Origin: CALAED01 sp035765195
Lineage (GTDB): Bacteria > Actinomycetota > Actinomycetes > Streptosporangiales > Streptosporangiaceae
Length of the DNA: 64,000 bases
NCBI GenBank assembly: GCA_035765195.1
Contig: DASTYC010000007.1
Coordinates: 392,469-456,468 of the forward strand
Reading direction: 5' to 3'
Of this stretch, positions 25,921 to 34,980 are shown piece by piece. How positions within the stretch are numbered: position 1 is the stretch's first letter; the number at the start of each line of letters is the position of its first letter. The position numbers and the translations under genes were made by a program. Below the pieces are notes generated by a model. It was given only the letters and a program-made list of their open reading frames with translations, was not told the DNA's origin and searched no databases.

Positions 25921-26724
25921 ATGACCGAGTTGAACGCGGAACACGCCCGGCGAGCGATTGTCGAACACACCCGACGGCTGGCCGAATCAGCCGCCGTGGC
26001 CGGACCTGACGCCGCCGTGCCGACAACCCCCGGGTGGACCATTACCGAGCTGGTCGAGCACGTGGGCCAGACCCAGCACTGGGTCGCCGAGATCATCGAA
26101 CGACGCATCACCGACCCCGCCCAGCTGCCAACGGAGATGGCCGTACTCCCCGCCGACCCCCGCGAGTGGCAGGCGTGGCTGTCGGAGTCCGCGCGGCGGG
26201 TCGCGAGCGCGTGCTCCGACGACGCGCTCGACGCGCCGGTGTTCAATGCCGCGGGGGACGAACGGTCCGGGACGCGATTTTGGATGTCCAGCGTCCTCAA
26301 CGAGACGGTCGTCCACGGCTTTGACGCAGCCAACGCGGCCGGCCGACCGGCCGACATTGACGCCGACATCGCGGCCGCGCTCATCGGCAACCACCTCGCG
26401 ATGCTCACCTCCCCCACGTGGGAGCTGCAGCGGTCCGAGTCCGCCCGCGCCATCCGGGGCACCGGGCAGACCCTGCAGTGGCTGGCCACCGACACCGCGG
26501 ACGACGCGGGGGCCTGGTTCGTCGAACGGCGGCCTGACGGAGCGACGTGGCGGCCCGGAACCCAGAAGGCCGATGTGACGGTGACCGGCCCAGCACAATC
26601 GCTGCTGCTGATCTTGACCCGACGACTCCCTCTCACCGACCGCGAAGCCACCCACGTCAGCGTCGACGGCGACCCCGGCCTCGCCCGGCACTGGCTCGAC
26701 AACACCGCCCACGTCAGCGACTGA
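25921..26724 (+). CDS. MDMPI/DinB-like maleylpyruvate-isomerase family protein
   Basis: A 267-residue protein with an N-terminal DinB-like four-helix domain: metal ligands in LVEHVGQTQHW and in ETVVHGFDAANA match the His-Glu-His pattern of mycothiol-dependent maleylpyruvate isomerases. A C-terminal sterol-carrier-like domain follows. Such proteins may use mycothiol as cofactor or detoxify thiols; the substrate is unknown. The ATG follows GAAAGGAACAACCC. It sits alone between the kinase-regulator operon and the divergent PspC gene, a place where the related genes normally face each other directly. Confidence 0.85.
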   Translation: MTELNAEHARRAIVEHTRRLAESAAVAGPDAAVPTTPGWTITELVEHVGQTQHWVAEIIERRITDPAQLPTEMAVLPADPREWQAWLSESARRVASACSDDALDAPVFNAAGDERSGTRFWMSSVLNETVVHGFDAANAAGRPADIDADIAAALIGNHLAMLTSPTWELQRSESARAIRGTGQTLQWLATDTADDAGAWFVERRPDGATWRPGTQKADVTVTGPAQSLLLILTRRLPLTDREATHVSVDGDPGLARHWLDNTAHVSD

Positions 26725-26770
26725 CCGGCACGAACCCTTAGGCCGGCCCTGTTCCAACCCCCGGGCAGCT

Positions 26771-26786
26771 TCAGGGGTGTCCCGGA
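26771..26786. promoter_or_regulatory. Second copy of the operator, upstream of the PspC gene
   Basis: TCAGGGGTGTCCCGGA differs from the copy at 25774 at two of 16 positions and lies 35 bases before the ATG at 26822, close enough to overlap the promoter. This suggests common control of both transcription units by the LuxR-type regulator. Confidence 0.6.
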
Positions 26787-26821
26787 TACCGGGTGGCGGG
26801 CGCCGGCGCGAGGATGGTGCC

Positions 26822-28159
26822 ATGCCCGAGAACCGGCGATTGGTGCGAGTGCGCGACGGCCGCATCCTGGCCGGCGTATGCACCGGTCTCGGCCGCTACA
26901 CGCGCATCGACCCCGTCATCTTCCGGGTCGCGCTGGCGGTGCTCGCCCTCGGCGCCGGCGGCTCGGGGATCTTCCTCTACGTGGCCGCCGCCTTGTTGAT
27001 GCCCTCGGACGAGGACGCGGTCTCCCCGGCCGAGCAGCTGTTCCGGCGCAGGTTCGACGGCGACACGGTGCTCGCGGTGCTCGGGGGGCTGCTCACGGCC
27101 GGTGTGGCGTTCAGCGTCGTCGGCCGCGGCCTGGGCGCGGGCGGCGGCGCCACCGGCCCGCTGACCGTGGTCGCCGTGTTCGGGCTGGCCTTGCTGGTCG
27201 CACACGCGCGCGGGGTCGACCTCGTGCGGGTGGCGCGCACCTTCCCCGAGCGTTTCCAGGGCACGCCGCTGCGGCCGGACGAGCGGCGCGCGGCGCCCGC
27301 ACCCGACCCGGCGGGCATGATCGATCTGGCCACGCTGGGCCGCTCGCCGCTCGGCGCCGCCGAGCCCGGCACCACGCGGTCACCGGTGACCAAGCCGCTG
27401 CCGCCCGACGCGATGCCCCACGACGCGGTCTCCTCTGACGCGCTGCCGACCGAACCGCTGCCGCCCCGGCCAGAGGCGTGGGCGGAGCCCACGGCACCGC
27501 AGGAGGCACCGGACGCCGAGCCGCCCGAGCCGGGGCCGCGCGGGCGGTCGAGGCCGGCCTTCCTCACGCTTGTGACCGCTCTCGGCGCGGGCGCCGCGAC
27601 GGTCCCGCTCACCACACATCAATCGGTCACCACCAGGGTGACGATCGCGATCGCGGCCGGCCTCGGCGTCCTCGGTGCCGGGTTGGTCGTCGCTTCCTGG
27701 TACGGCCGCGGCCGCGGCCTGGTCTCCTTGGGAGTCGTCTTGTGCCTTGCCCTCGTCGCCACGTCCGCGGTCGGTGAGCTGCCCAGCGACGGTCGCTGGG
27801 GCGATGTCCACTGGCGTCCGATCTCCGCGCGCACCGAGCAGTCCTATCGGGTCATCATCGGCGAGGGCGACCTCGACCTGACCGCGCTGCCGCTCGGCGC
27901 CGGGCAGCGGGTACGGGTGCGCGCCGAGGTGTCGCTCGGAGAGATGAGGGTGACCGTGCCGGGCGCCGTCACCACCGAGGTGCACGCCCGCAGCTCGCTG
28001 GGCGACGTCGACGTGGCGGGCCGGGTGACCTCCGGGCCGCGCGCGAGGGTCGACGTGGTGCTCCCGGCCGAAGGCGGGGCCGCCAAGGACGCGCCGGTGA
28101 TCGAGCTGTTCGTCCGCGGCCGGATAGGCGACGTGCAGGTGCGCCGTGTCTCCGTCTGA
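26822..28159 (+). CDS. PspC-domain membrane protein with LiaF-like C-terminus
   Basis: A 445-residue protein. Residues 1-60 form a PspC domain (RLVRVRDGRILAGVCTGLGRY plus a TM helix). Two TM segments follow (about 80-135), then a long acidic Pro-rich linker (about 155-245), two further TM helices (about 250-320) and a C-terminal beta-rich domain with repeats such as GEGDLDLTALPLG and SSLGDVDVAG, as in LiaF/toast-rack proteins. The role is probably to inhibit or tune the neighbouring kinase. The ATG at 26822 was chosen over upstream in-frame codons. It overlaps the next small gene by 14 bases. Confidence 0.88.
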   Translation: MPENRRLVRVRDGRILAGVCTGLGRYTRIDPVIFRVALAVLALGAGGSGIFLYVAAALLMPSDEDAVSPAEQLFRRRFDGDTVLAVLGGLLTAGVAFSVVGRGLGAGGGATGPLTVVAVFGLALLVAHARGVDLVRVARTFPERFQGTPLRPDERRAAPAPDPAGMIDLATLGRSPLGAAEPGTTRSPVTKPLPPDAMPHDAVSSDALPTEPLPPRPEAWAEPTAPQEAPDAEPPEPGPRGRSRPAFLTLVTALGAGAATVPLTTHQSVTTRVTIAIAAGLGVLGAGLVVASWYGRGRGLVSLGVVLCLALVATSAVGELPSDGRWGDVHWRPISARTEQSYRVIIGEGDLDLTALPLGAGQRVRVRAEVSLGEMRVTVPGAVTTEVHARSSLGDVDVAGRVTSGPRARVDVVLPAEGGAAKDAPVIELFVRGRIGDVQVRRVSV

Positions 28160-28355
28160 CCCGCCCCGCGGGCGCCGGCACCGGTTCGACCCCGCCGCGC
28201 TGTTCACCGGATTGCTGTTCTTGTCCACGGCCGGCGCGTTCGCCGGCGCCGCGCTGGCCGGCCGCGAGATCCCGATCGTGGTCGCCGCGCCGATCTTGCT
28301 GGTCGGGTTCGCGGTCGCCGGTTTCGTCCGAGTCGCCACGCGTTCGCGTCGCTGA
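28146..28355 (+). CDS. 69-residue two-TM membrane protein
   Basis: Starts at a GTG inside the last 14 bases of the PspC gene, so it is translationally coupled. A basic N-terminus (PPRGRRHRFDP) precedes two hydrophobic helices (about 19-39 and 43-62) and a basic tail. No family recognised; a small accessory of the envelope-stress module is the natural guess. Confidence 0.7.
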   Translation: MSPSDPPRGRRHRFDPAALFTGLLFLSTAGAFAGAALAGREIPIVVAAPILLVGFAVAGFVRVATRSRR

Positions 28356-28370
28356 CCGCGGGGGCGTTGT

Positions 28371-28823
28371 TCAGCGCGGGCGGGCGTGCAGCGTCACGGC
28401 GTAACCGGCGCCGGGGTTGCGCAGCGCGCGGGTGCCCAAGGACGGGAGGGTGCCGCGGATCTGGACGCGGCCGGCGCGCAGCGGGCGTTCGGTGACGCCG
28501 TCGGGTCCGATCGCGACCTCGACGAGCTCGCCCGCCACGAGCGTGCTGATCTCGGCGGGCTCGGCGTGCAGGCCGGCGGCATGGCGTGGCGGCCAGGTGG
28601 TGAGCCACAGATCGGCGGCGCCGGCGAGCTCGGCGTCGAGCCGGATCCGGCGGGGCCCGGCCGGATCGAGGCGGACGGCCGCCCGCCAATCGGCCCGACC
28701 GGCGGCGAGGTCGCGCAGGCCAGCCGCGAGCCGGCCGACCGTGGGCCGGCGCGAACCCGCCGCACGGCCGTGCGGGTCGGCCTGCCCGCGCATCGTGATG
28801 TCGGGGATGATGTCGATCTTCAT
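28371..28823 (-). CDS. 150-residue hypothetical protein
   Basis: Starts MKIDIIPDITMRGQADP at an ATG five bases after GAAGGA. Rich in Ala, Arg and Leu, with no Cys, no signal and no TM segment. I do not recognise the family. The C-terminal half (RVQIRGTLPSLGTRALRNPG) looks beta-rich. It converges on the small membrane gene with a 15-bp gap. The open frame continues upstream to 29048, but that extension is discarded. Confidence 0.65.
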   Translation of the reverse strand: MKIDIIPDITMRGQADPHGRAAGSRRPTVGRLAAGLRDLAAGRADWRAAVRLDPAGPRRIRLDAELAGAADLWLTTWPPRHAAGLHAEPAEISTLVAGELVEVAIGPDGVTERPLRAGRVQIRGTLPSLGTRALRNPGAGYAVTLHARPR

Positions 28824-29187
28824 GGGAGTCCTTCGCGTACGAACCGGAGCCGGTCTGCCCGGGAGCAGGGGGCGGGGAAAGCCGCAGAGCGTGCGGCGGC
28901 CGAACAGGCCGAACAGGGGTCGGCGCGAGGCCGCTACGGGATCAGCGACAGCGACACGAAGGACACAGCGCGCTGGCCACGCGGCAATAGACCACGTGAT
29001 CGCGAGAGGCGGCGCGCGCTGGCATGCGGTATAGCAGACACCGGTCACGCAGCGTTGTCAAGCCGATCAGGCCCGCACAGTTTCCCCGGCGGCCATCTGT
29101 CCGTTATGCGCGGTTCGCGTGCCCTGACGAGCATGCCCGCCTGATACGTGATACGAAACGCGCGGGCGCGCGAAAGGGGAGCGGGCG
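28824..29187. other. Divergent gap before phoD
   Basis: 364 bases without a convincing gene, somewhat less GC-rich than its flanks. On the minus strand a perfect TTGACA (29056-29061) stands 17 bases before TCTGCT, a possible promoter for the 150-residue hypothetical gene with a long leader of about 200 bases. No riboswitch fold was recognised. Confidence 0.45.
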
Positions 29188-30720
29188 ATGGCGGCTATGG
29201 ACCGGCGGACCTTCCTACGGACCGGGATCGCGGCGGGGAGCGGGGTGGCCGCGCTCGGCGGTCTGGCGCCCGCGGCTCCCGCGCTCGTCCGGAGCGGCCG
29301 GCCGCGGCTCACCCACGGCGTGCAAAGCGGCGACGTCACCGCGCGGAGCGCGGTGGTGTGGGCCAGGGCCGACCGGCCGTCCCGGATGCTCGTCGAGGTG
29401 AGCACCCGGCCGGACTTCGCGCGTGCCCGCACGCTGCGCGGCCCGGTGCTGACGCCCGCGACCGACCTCACCGGCAAGACGCTGGTGCGCGGGCTGCCGT
29501 CCGGCGAGGGGGTGCACTATCGGGTCCGGCTGGCCGATCTCGACGACGCCTCGCTGCTGTCCGCGCCGGTCCGCGGCCGCTTCCGTACGGCTCCGGCGCG
29601 GCACGGGGACGTGCGGTTCGTGTGGTCGGGCGACCTCGCCGGCCAGGGCTGGGGGATAAATCCTGATATCGGCGGCTATCGCATCTTCCAGGCGATGGGC
29701 AGGCTCGAACCCGACTTCTTCCTATGCAGCGGCGACCTGGTCTACTCCGACGGCCCGCTGACCGAGACGGTGTCGCTGCCCGGCGGCCGGACCTGGCGGA
29801 ACGTGGTCACGGCCGAAAAGACCAAGGTCGCAGAGACGCTCGCGGAGTTCCGCGGCCAGTTCCGCTACAACCTGCTCGACGACAACCTGCGTGCGTTCAA
29901 CGCGGCCGTGCCCATGGTCTACCAGTGGGACGACCACGAGACGCGCAACAACTGGTACCCGGGTCAGATCCTCGACGACGCCCGCTACACCGAGAAGAAC
30001 ATCGACGTGCTCGCCGCGCGGGCGCGCCGGGCGCTGGGCGAGTACACGCCGATCACGCCGCGCGGCACGATCTACCGCAAGATCTCGTATGGCCCGCTGC
30101 TGGACGTGTTCGTGCTCGACATGCGCACCTTCAAGGATCCGAACGGGCCCAACAACTCGCCGACGGCGACCGAAGGGCTGCTCGGCGCCGAGCAGACGGC
30201 CTGGCTCACGCGCGAACTGAAGGCCTCACGGGCCACCTGGAAGGTCATCGCCAACGACATGCCCCTCGGGCTCGTGGTGCCGGACGGCGCGAACTTCGAG
30301 GCGGCCGCGCAGGGCGACGGCGGCGTTCCGCTGGGTCGGGAGCGCGAGATCGCCGACGTGCTGGCCTTCATCAAGCACCAGCGGATCACGGGCACGCTCT
30401 GGGTCACCGCCGACGTGCACTACACCGCGGCGCACTACTACGACCCGGCGAAGGCCGCCTTCCAGGACTTCGCGCCATTCTGGGAATTCGTGTCGGGACC
30501 GCTCAACGCCGGTGCGTTCGGGCCCAACGCGCTCGACGGCACTTTCGGACCGCAGGTGCGGTTCCAGCAGGCGCCGCCGGCCGCCAATACCTCCCCCGCC
30601 GACGGCTTCCAGTTCTTCGGCGAGGTCGCCATCGACGGGCACACCGAGATGCTGACCGTACGGCTCCGCGACCAGAGCGGCGCCGCCTTGTTCACCGTGG
30701 ACCTGCCGTCACCCCGCTAG
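29188..30720 (+). CDS. phoD: Alkaline phosphatase D family protein, Tat-exported
   Basis: A 510-residue phosphodiesterase/monoesterase exported by the twin-arginine route: DRRTFLRTGIAAGSG followed by an Ala-rich h-region to about residue 33. The PhoD N-terminal beta domain (about 38-130) precedes the metallophosphatase core with LEPDFFLCSGDLVYSD, YQWDDHETRNNW and VTADVHYTAAHYYD, the Ca/Fe ligands of the family. It releases phosphate from phosphoesters, possibly including wall teichoic acid. The start has GGGGAGCGGGCG upstream. No PHO box could be identified with confidence. Confidence 0.93.
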   Translation: MAAMDRRTFLRTGIAAGSGVAALGGLAPAAPALVRSGRPRLTHGVQSGDVTARSAVVWARADRPSRMLVEVSTRPDFARARTLRGPVLTPATDLTGKTLVRGLPSGEGVHYRVRLADLDDASLLSAPVRGRFRTAPARHGDVRFVWSGDLAGQGWGINPDIGGYRIFQAMGRLEPDFFLCSGDLVYSDGPLTETVSLPGGRTWRNVVTAEKTKVAETLAEFRGQFRYNLLDDNLRAFNAAVPMVYQWDDHETRNNWYPGQILDDARYTEKNIDVLAARARRALGEYTPITPRGTIYRKISYGPLLDVFVLDMRTFKDPNGPNNSPTATEGLLGAEQTAWLTRELKASRATWKVIANDMPLGLVVPDGANFEAAAQGDGGVPLGREREIADVLAFIKHQRITGTLWVTADVHYTAAHYYDPAKAAFQDFAPFWEFVSGPLNAGAFGPNALDGTFGPQVRFQQAPPAANTSPADGFQFFGEVAIDGHTEMLTVRLRDQSGAALFTVDLPSPR

Positions 30721-31128
30721 CAGAACGACATTCGGTACAACGCTCCGGCGCGGCGACCCGGCAGGGTGATCCGGCGCGGCGATCCGGCGCGGCGACCCCG
30801 CCCGGGCCGACGAATCGCGCTTCGCAGAAGCTTGATCACCCTTTGCTCGGAAATGAAGCGCGAGGGACTGGTACACGGTTCAACCAAGGAATAGTTTCGT
30901 AGGGTCGCCCTCCAACGACGGAGGTGTGTCCCTTGGTGAAAACACTCCTAACATCACCCGGTTCCCGTGCTCCGCCCGCTTTTGCGCAGGCCAGGGGCTC
31001 AACGCGGGGTGACCACACGCCCGAGGCGAGCCCGTGTCGAGCCGTGTTCCATCCCTGCCGCCGAGCCCGTTCAGCCGCCCCATCGAAGTCCTGGCATGGG
31101 GCCACCCCAACGCTCATTGGGAGATCGA
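30721..31128. other. Intergenic region before the molybdenum-hydroxylase operon
   Basis: 408 bases with no supported gene. It holds the 13-bp repeats described separately and the element TAGGGTCGCC at 30900-30909, about 230 bases before the first ATG. The same ten bases precede the CoxG gene (34940-34949). An 81-codon frame across 30924-31169 overlaps the operon start and was judged a shadow. Confidence 0.5.
30744..30795. repeat. Three 13-bp repeats downstream of phoD
   Basis: TCCGGCGCGGCGA occurs at 30744-30756, 30770-30782 and 30783-30795, the last two directly adjacent. Confidence 0.8.
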
Positions 31129-31617
31129 ATGCCACGCATCAAGGTCGAGGTCGACGGAGTGACGTATGAGGACGACGTCGAACCGCGCCTCTTGCTCGTC
31201 CACTACCTGCGTGACCGATTGGGGAAAGTTGGCACCCCCATCGGTTGCGACACCACGAACTGCGGAGCCTGCACCGTCCTCATGGACGGGCTCAGCGTGA
31301 AGAGCTGCTCCGTGCTCGCCGTTCAGGCGGACGGCCGTGAGATCACCACCATCGAGGGCCTCGGCATCGACGGGCAGCTGCACCCGATGCAGCGGGCGTT
31401 CCATGAAGAGCATGCCCTGCAGTGCGGCTACTGCACGCCCGGCATGATCATGGCGTCGCTCGACCTGCTCCGCGAGAACGCCGACCCCTCCGAGGAGGAG
31501 ATCAGGGAAGGGCTCGAAGGCAACCTTTGCCGTTGCACCGGTTACCAGAACATCGTGCGGGCCGTCCGGCGGGCCGCCGACGACATGCGCGGCGCCGCCA
31601 AGGAGGTGACATCATGA
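31129..31617 (+). CDS. [2Fe-2S] subunit of a CoxS/XdhC-type molybdenum hydroxylase
   Basis: A 162-residue electron-transfer subunit. The N-terminal plant-type 2Fe-2S domain has GCDTTNCGACTVLMDG plus a later Cys in SVKSCSVLA. The C-terminal all-helical 2Fe-2S domain has QCGYCTPGM and LCRCTGYQNI. It passes electrons from the molybdenum centre to the FAD subunit. The ATG follows GGGAGATCGA. Its stop overlaps the next start in ATGA. Confidence 0.96.
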   Translation: MPRIKVEVDGVTYEDDVEPRLLLVHYLRDRLGKVGTPIGCDTTNCGACTVLMDGLSVKSCSVLAVQADGREITTIEGLGIDGQLHPMQRAFHEEHALQCGYCTPGMIMASLDLLRENADPSEEEIREGLEGNLCRCTGYQNIVRAVRRAADDMRGAAKEVTS

Positions 31618-33968
31618 CCACCGCCCCCGAGATCGGGAGCGCGCGCAAGCGCATCGAGGACGCCCGGCTGATCACCGGCAAGACGCAGTGGACCGACAAC
31701 ATCCAGGTACCCGGCCTGTGTTACGTCGCGTTCCTGCGCAGCCCGTTCGGTCACGCCCGCATCAGCGGCATCGACGTGAGCCCGGCCAAGGAGCGCACCG
31801 GCGTGATCGCCGCCTACTCCGGCCGCGACTTCGCCGACGAGCAGGCTCCGCTGCCGTGCGCCTGGCCGGTCACCGAGGACATGGTGCACCCCGACTACAT
31901 GCCGCTCGCGGTCGACGAGGTGCGGTTCGCCGGCGAGCCGGTGGCGATGGTGGTCGCCCGCGACCGCTATGCAGCCGCCGACGCGCTCGAGGCCATCGAC
32001 GTCGACTACGAGCCGCTGCCGGCCGTCATGGACATGGAGGAGGCGCTCAAGGAGGGCGCCGACCTCGTCCACAGCGACAAGGGCACCAACAAGACCTACA
32101 CCTGGGTCTTGGAGAACGGCGACACCGAGGCCGCCTTCCGCGACGCGCCGGTGGTCATCGAGCGCCGTTACATCCAGCAGCGGCTGATCCCGTCGGCGAT
32201 GGAGCCGCGGGCCGTGGTGGTCGCGCCGATCGGCGACGAGTTCACCATGTGGTCGGCCACCCAGGTCCCGCACATCCTGCGGACCGTGCTCTCGCTGGTG
32301 ACCGAGATCCCCGAGCAGAAGATCCGGGTCATCGCCCCCGACGTGGGCGGCGGCTTCGGCTCCAAGATCGGCGTCACCGCCGAAGAGGTCATCTTGATGC
32401 TCGCGGCGCGCCGGCTCGGCCGACCGCTCAAGTGGACCGAGTCGCGCAGCGAGGGCAACCTGACCGTCCACCACGGCCGCGACCAGATCCAGGACATCGC
32501 GATCGCGGCTGACCGCGACGGCAGGCTCCGCGGGCTCCGCGTCAACCTGCTCGCCGACATGGGCGCCTACCTGCGGCTCGTGGGGCCGGGCGTACCGCTG
32601 CTCGGGGCGTTCATGTACAACGCCATCTACAAGATGGACGCGTTGTCCTTCACCTGCTCGGGCGTCTTCACCAACAAGACGCCGACCGACGCCTACCGCG
32701 GCGCCGGCCGGCCGGAGGCGACCTACGCCATCGAGCGGATCATGGACGAGCTGGCCGTCGAGCTCGACCTCGACCCCATCGAGGTACGGCGACGCAACTG
32801 GATCAAGCACGAGGAGTTCCCGTACACGACGATCGCGGGGCTCACGTACGACTCCGGCAACTACGAGGCGGCCACCGAGAAGGCGCTGCAGGCGTTCGAG
32901 TACGACAAGCTGCGCGCGGAGCAGGCCGACCGGCGCGAGCGCGGCGATCCGGTCCAGCTCGGCATCGGCATCTCGACTTATACCGAGATGTGCGGCATCG
33001 CCCCGTCCCGGGTGCTCGGGCAGCTCAACTTCGGCGGCGGCGGCTGGGAGTACGCCAGCGTGCGGATGCTGGCCACCGGCAAGGTCGAGGCCGTGATCGG
33101 GACCTCGCCGCACGGCCAGGGCCACGAGACCACGATGGGCCAGATCATCGCCGACAAGCTCGGCGTCCCGTTCGAGGACGTCCGGATCCTGCACGGCGAC
33201 ACGGCGAGCTCGCACAAGGGTCTCGACACCTACGGGTCCAGGTCGCTGGCGATCGGCGGCGTCGCCCTCGTCAACGCCTGCGAGAAGGTCATCGAGAAGG
33301 CCAAGCGGGCCGCCGCCCACCTGATGGAGGCCTCCGAGCAGGACATCGAGTTCTCCGGCGGCTCGTTCAGCGTGCGCGGCGACGCGGCCACGGCCAAGCC
33401 GATCCAGGAGATCGCGTTCGCCGTCAACCTGGCGCACAACCTGCCCGACGGCATGGAGCCTTCGCTCGACTCGGACGCGACGTTCGACCCGGAGAACTTC
33501 TCCTACCCGCACGGCACCCACCTGTGCGCGGTCGAGGTCGACACCGAGACCGGGTTTGTGAAGATCCGCAAGTACGTGGCGGTCGACGACGTCGGCAAGG
33601 TCATCAACCCGCTGATCGTCGACGGCCAGGTGCACGGCGGGCTCGCCCAGGGCATCGCCCAGGCGCTGTACGAAGAGGGCGTCTACGACGCCGACGGCAA
33701 CCTGACGACCACGACGATGGCCGACTACCTGGTGCCGTCGGCGGCCGACCTGCCGACCTTCCACACCGACCGCACGGAGACGCCTGCGACCACCAACCCG
33801 CTCGGCGTCAAGGGCGTCGGCGAGGCCGGCACCATCGCCTCGACCCCGGCGGTCGTGGGCGCGATCGTCGACGCGCTGCGTCCGCTCGGCATCAACGACG
33901 TGCGCATGCCGTGCACGCCGGAACGGGTTTGGCAGGCAATCCAAGACGCTCGAGGAGGCGCGTCATGA
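31614..33968 (+). CDS. Molybdenum-binding large subunit, form-II CoxL/xanthine-dehydrogenase family
   Basis: A 784-residue catalytic subunit with molybdopterin-cytosine-dinucleotide site segments (GGGFGSKIGV, GRPEATYAIER, SPHGQGHETTMGQ) and the base Glu in GVKGVGEAGTIAS. The active-site loop reads AYRGAGRPE, the form-II version; true CO dehydrogenases have a Cys-containing AYRCSFR loop. The substrate is therefore probably an N-heterocycle or aldehyde rather than CO. Coupled to both neighbours by 4-bp ATGA overlaps. Cofactor-maturation genes (coxD/E/F types) are not in the window. Confidence 0.93.
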   Translation: MTTAPEIGSARKRIEDARLITGKTQWTDNIQVPGLCYVAFLRSPFGHARISGIDVSPAKERTGVIAAYSGRDFADEQAPLPCAWPVTEDMVHPDYMPLAVDEVRFAGEPVAMVVARDRYAAADALEAIDVDYEPLPAVMDMEEALKEGADLVHSDKGTNKTYTWVLENGDTEAAFRDAPVVIERRYIQQRLIPSAMEPRAVVVAPIGDEFTMWSATQVPHILRTVLSLVTEIPEQKIRVIAPDVGGGFGSKIGVTAEEVILMLAARRLGRPLKWTESRSEGNLTVHHGRDQIQDIAIAADRDGRLRGLRVNLLADMGAYLRLVGPGVPLLGAFMYNAIYKMDALSFTCSGVFTNKTPTDAYRGAGRPEATYAIERIMDELAVELDLDPIEVRRRNWIKHEEFPYTTIAGLTYDSGNYEAATEKALQAFEYDKLRAEQADRRERGDPVQLGIGISTYTEMCGIAPSRVLGQLNFGGGGWEYASVRMLATGKVEAVIGTSPHGQGHETTMGQIIADKLGVPFEDVRILHGDTASSHKGLDTYGSRSLAIGGVALVNACEKVIEKAKRAAAHLMEASEQDIEFSGGSFSVRGDAATAKPIQEIAFAVNLAHNLPDGMEPSLDSDATFDPENFSYPHGTHLCAVEVDTETGFVKIRKYVAVDDVGKVINPLIVDGQVHGGLAQGIAQALYEEGVYDADGNLTTTTMADYLVPSAADLPTFHTDRTETPATTNPLGVKGVGEAGTIASTPAVVGAIVDALRPLGINDVRMPCTPERVWQAIQDARGGAS

Positions 33969-34813
33969 TCCCCGCGGAGTTCTCGTACGTACGGCCGTCC
34001 TCGGTCGACGAGGCCGTGGCCGCGTTGTCCGGCGCGGGCGAGGACGCCAAGGTGCTGGCCGGCGGGCAGAGCCTGATGCCGCTGCTGCGGCTGCGGCTGG
34101 CCCTGCCCGAGGTGCTCGTCGACCTCGACCGGGTCGACGAGCTGCGGGAGATCCGGGACGGCGGCGACCACGTGTTCATCGGCGCGATGGCGACGCACTA
34201 CAGCGTCATCCGCGATCCGCTCGTGCCGCCGCTCGTGGCCAAGACGACGGCCACGGTGGCCGACCCGGCGGTCCGGCACCGCGGCACGTTCGGCGGGTCG
34301 ATCGCGCACGCCGACCCGGCCGGTGACCTGCCGGCCGTCATGCTCGCCCTCGACGCGACCATGGTGGCGCGGTCGCCGCGCGGCTCCCGCGACATCCCGG
34401 CGTCGGACTTCTTCGTCGACTACCTGACGTCGGCGCTGGAGCCGGACGAGCTGCTCGTCGGCGTTCGCGTGCCCAAACTGGGCGACGACTGGGGCTTCCA
34501 CTACGAGAAGTTCCACCGGACGGCGCAGGCGTGGGCGATCGTCGGGGTCGCCGCGGCGGTTCAGCGCGGCAACGGCACGGTCGCCGGGGCCCGGGTCGCG
34601 CTCACCAACATGGGTCCGTACCCGATCAGGGCGTCGGCCGTCGAGTCGGCGGCGACGGGCGGGCCGGCGTCGGCCGAGGCGTTCCGCTCCGCCGCGGAGG
34701 CCGCCGCCGAGGCCACCGACCCGCCGGCGGACATCAGCGGCTCGGCCGAGTACCGCCGGCACCTCGCCAGGGTGCTCACCGCCCGTGCCCTGACGGCCGC
34801 GGCGACCGTCTGA
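33965..34813 (+). CDS. FAD-binding CoxM-type subunit
   Basis: A 282-residue flavoprotein subunit. FAD-binding motifs are AGGQSLMPLL (residues about 32-41) and TFGGSIAHADPAGD (about 101-114); the C-terminal CO_deh_flav_C domain follows. It completes the S-L-M order of the operon. A strong 16-bp hairpin follows 14 bases after the stop. Confidence 0.95.
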   Translation: MIPAEFSYVRPSSVDEAVAALSGAGEDAKVLAGGQSLMPLLRLRLALPEVLVDLDRVDELREIRDGGDHVFIGAMATHYSVIRDPLVPPLVAKTTATVADPAVRHRGTFGGSIAHADPAGDLPAVMLALDATMVARSPRGSRDIPASDFFVDYLTSALEPDELLVGVRVPKLGDDWGFHYEKFHRTAQAWAIVGVAAAVQRGNGTVAGARVALTNMGPYPIRASAVESAATGGPASAEAFRSAAEAAAEATDPPADISGSAEYRRHLARVLTARALTAAATV

Positions 34814-34827
34814 GCCCGGCCGTGATG

Positions 34828-34869
34828 GGGCAACCGTCCCCGCCCGCGCCCGTGCGGGGACGGTTGCCC
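34828..34869 (+). terminator. Strong terminator hairpin after the cox-type operon
   Basis: GGGCAACCGTCCCCGC (34828-34843) is exactly complementary to 34854-34869 around a 10-base loop: a perfect 16-bp stem. There is no U-tract, as often in actinomycetes. It separates the SLM operon from coxG. Confidence 0.85.
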
Positions 34870-34980
34870 GGCCGGCTCCTCGGCCCGCTCGCTGTGTGAT
34901 CTAGGTCTGGCCGACTGGCAGCCGGGTATCTGGTCGGCATAGGGTCGCCACCAGGCCCCCGACTAGGAAGGCGTTTGTTC

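Noticed and set aside
30924..31169. 81-codon frame upstream of the Mo-hydroxylase operon
   Set aside because: Overlaps the operon's first gene in another frame and its translation is low-complexity Arg/Ser/Pro.
31542..33944. 800-codon open frame on the minus strand opposite the Mo-hydroxylase large subunit
   Set aside because: Antisense shadow of a GC-rich gene: His/Asp/Val/Gly/Arg-biased with no recognisable domain, while the plus-strand frame has every family motif.
31129..34813. True aerobic CO dehydrogenase
   Set aside because: The large subunit has AYRGAGRPE, not the Cys-containing loop of form-I enzymes, so CO oxidation is not supported.
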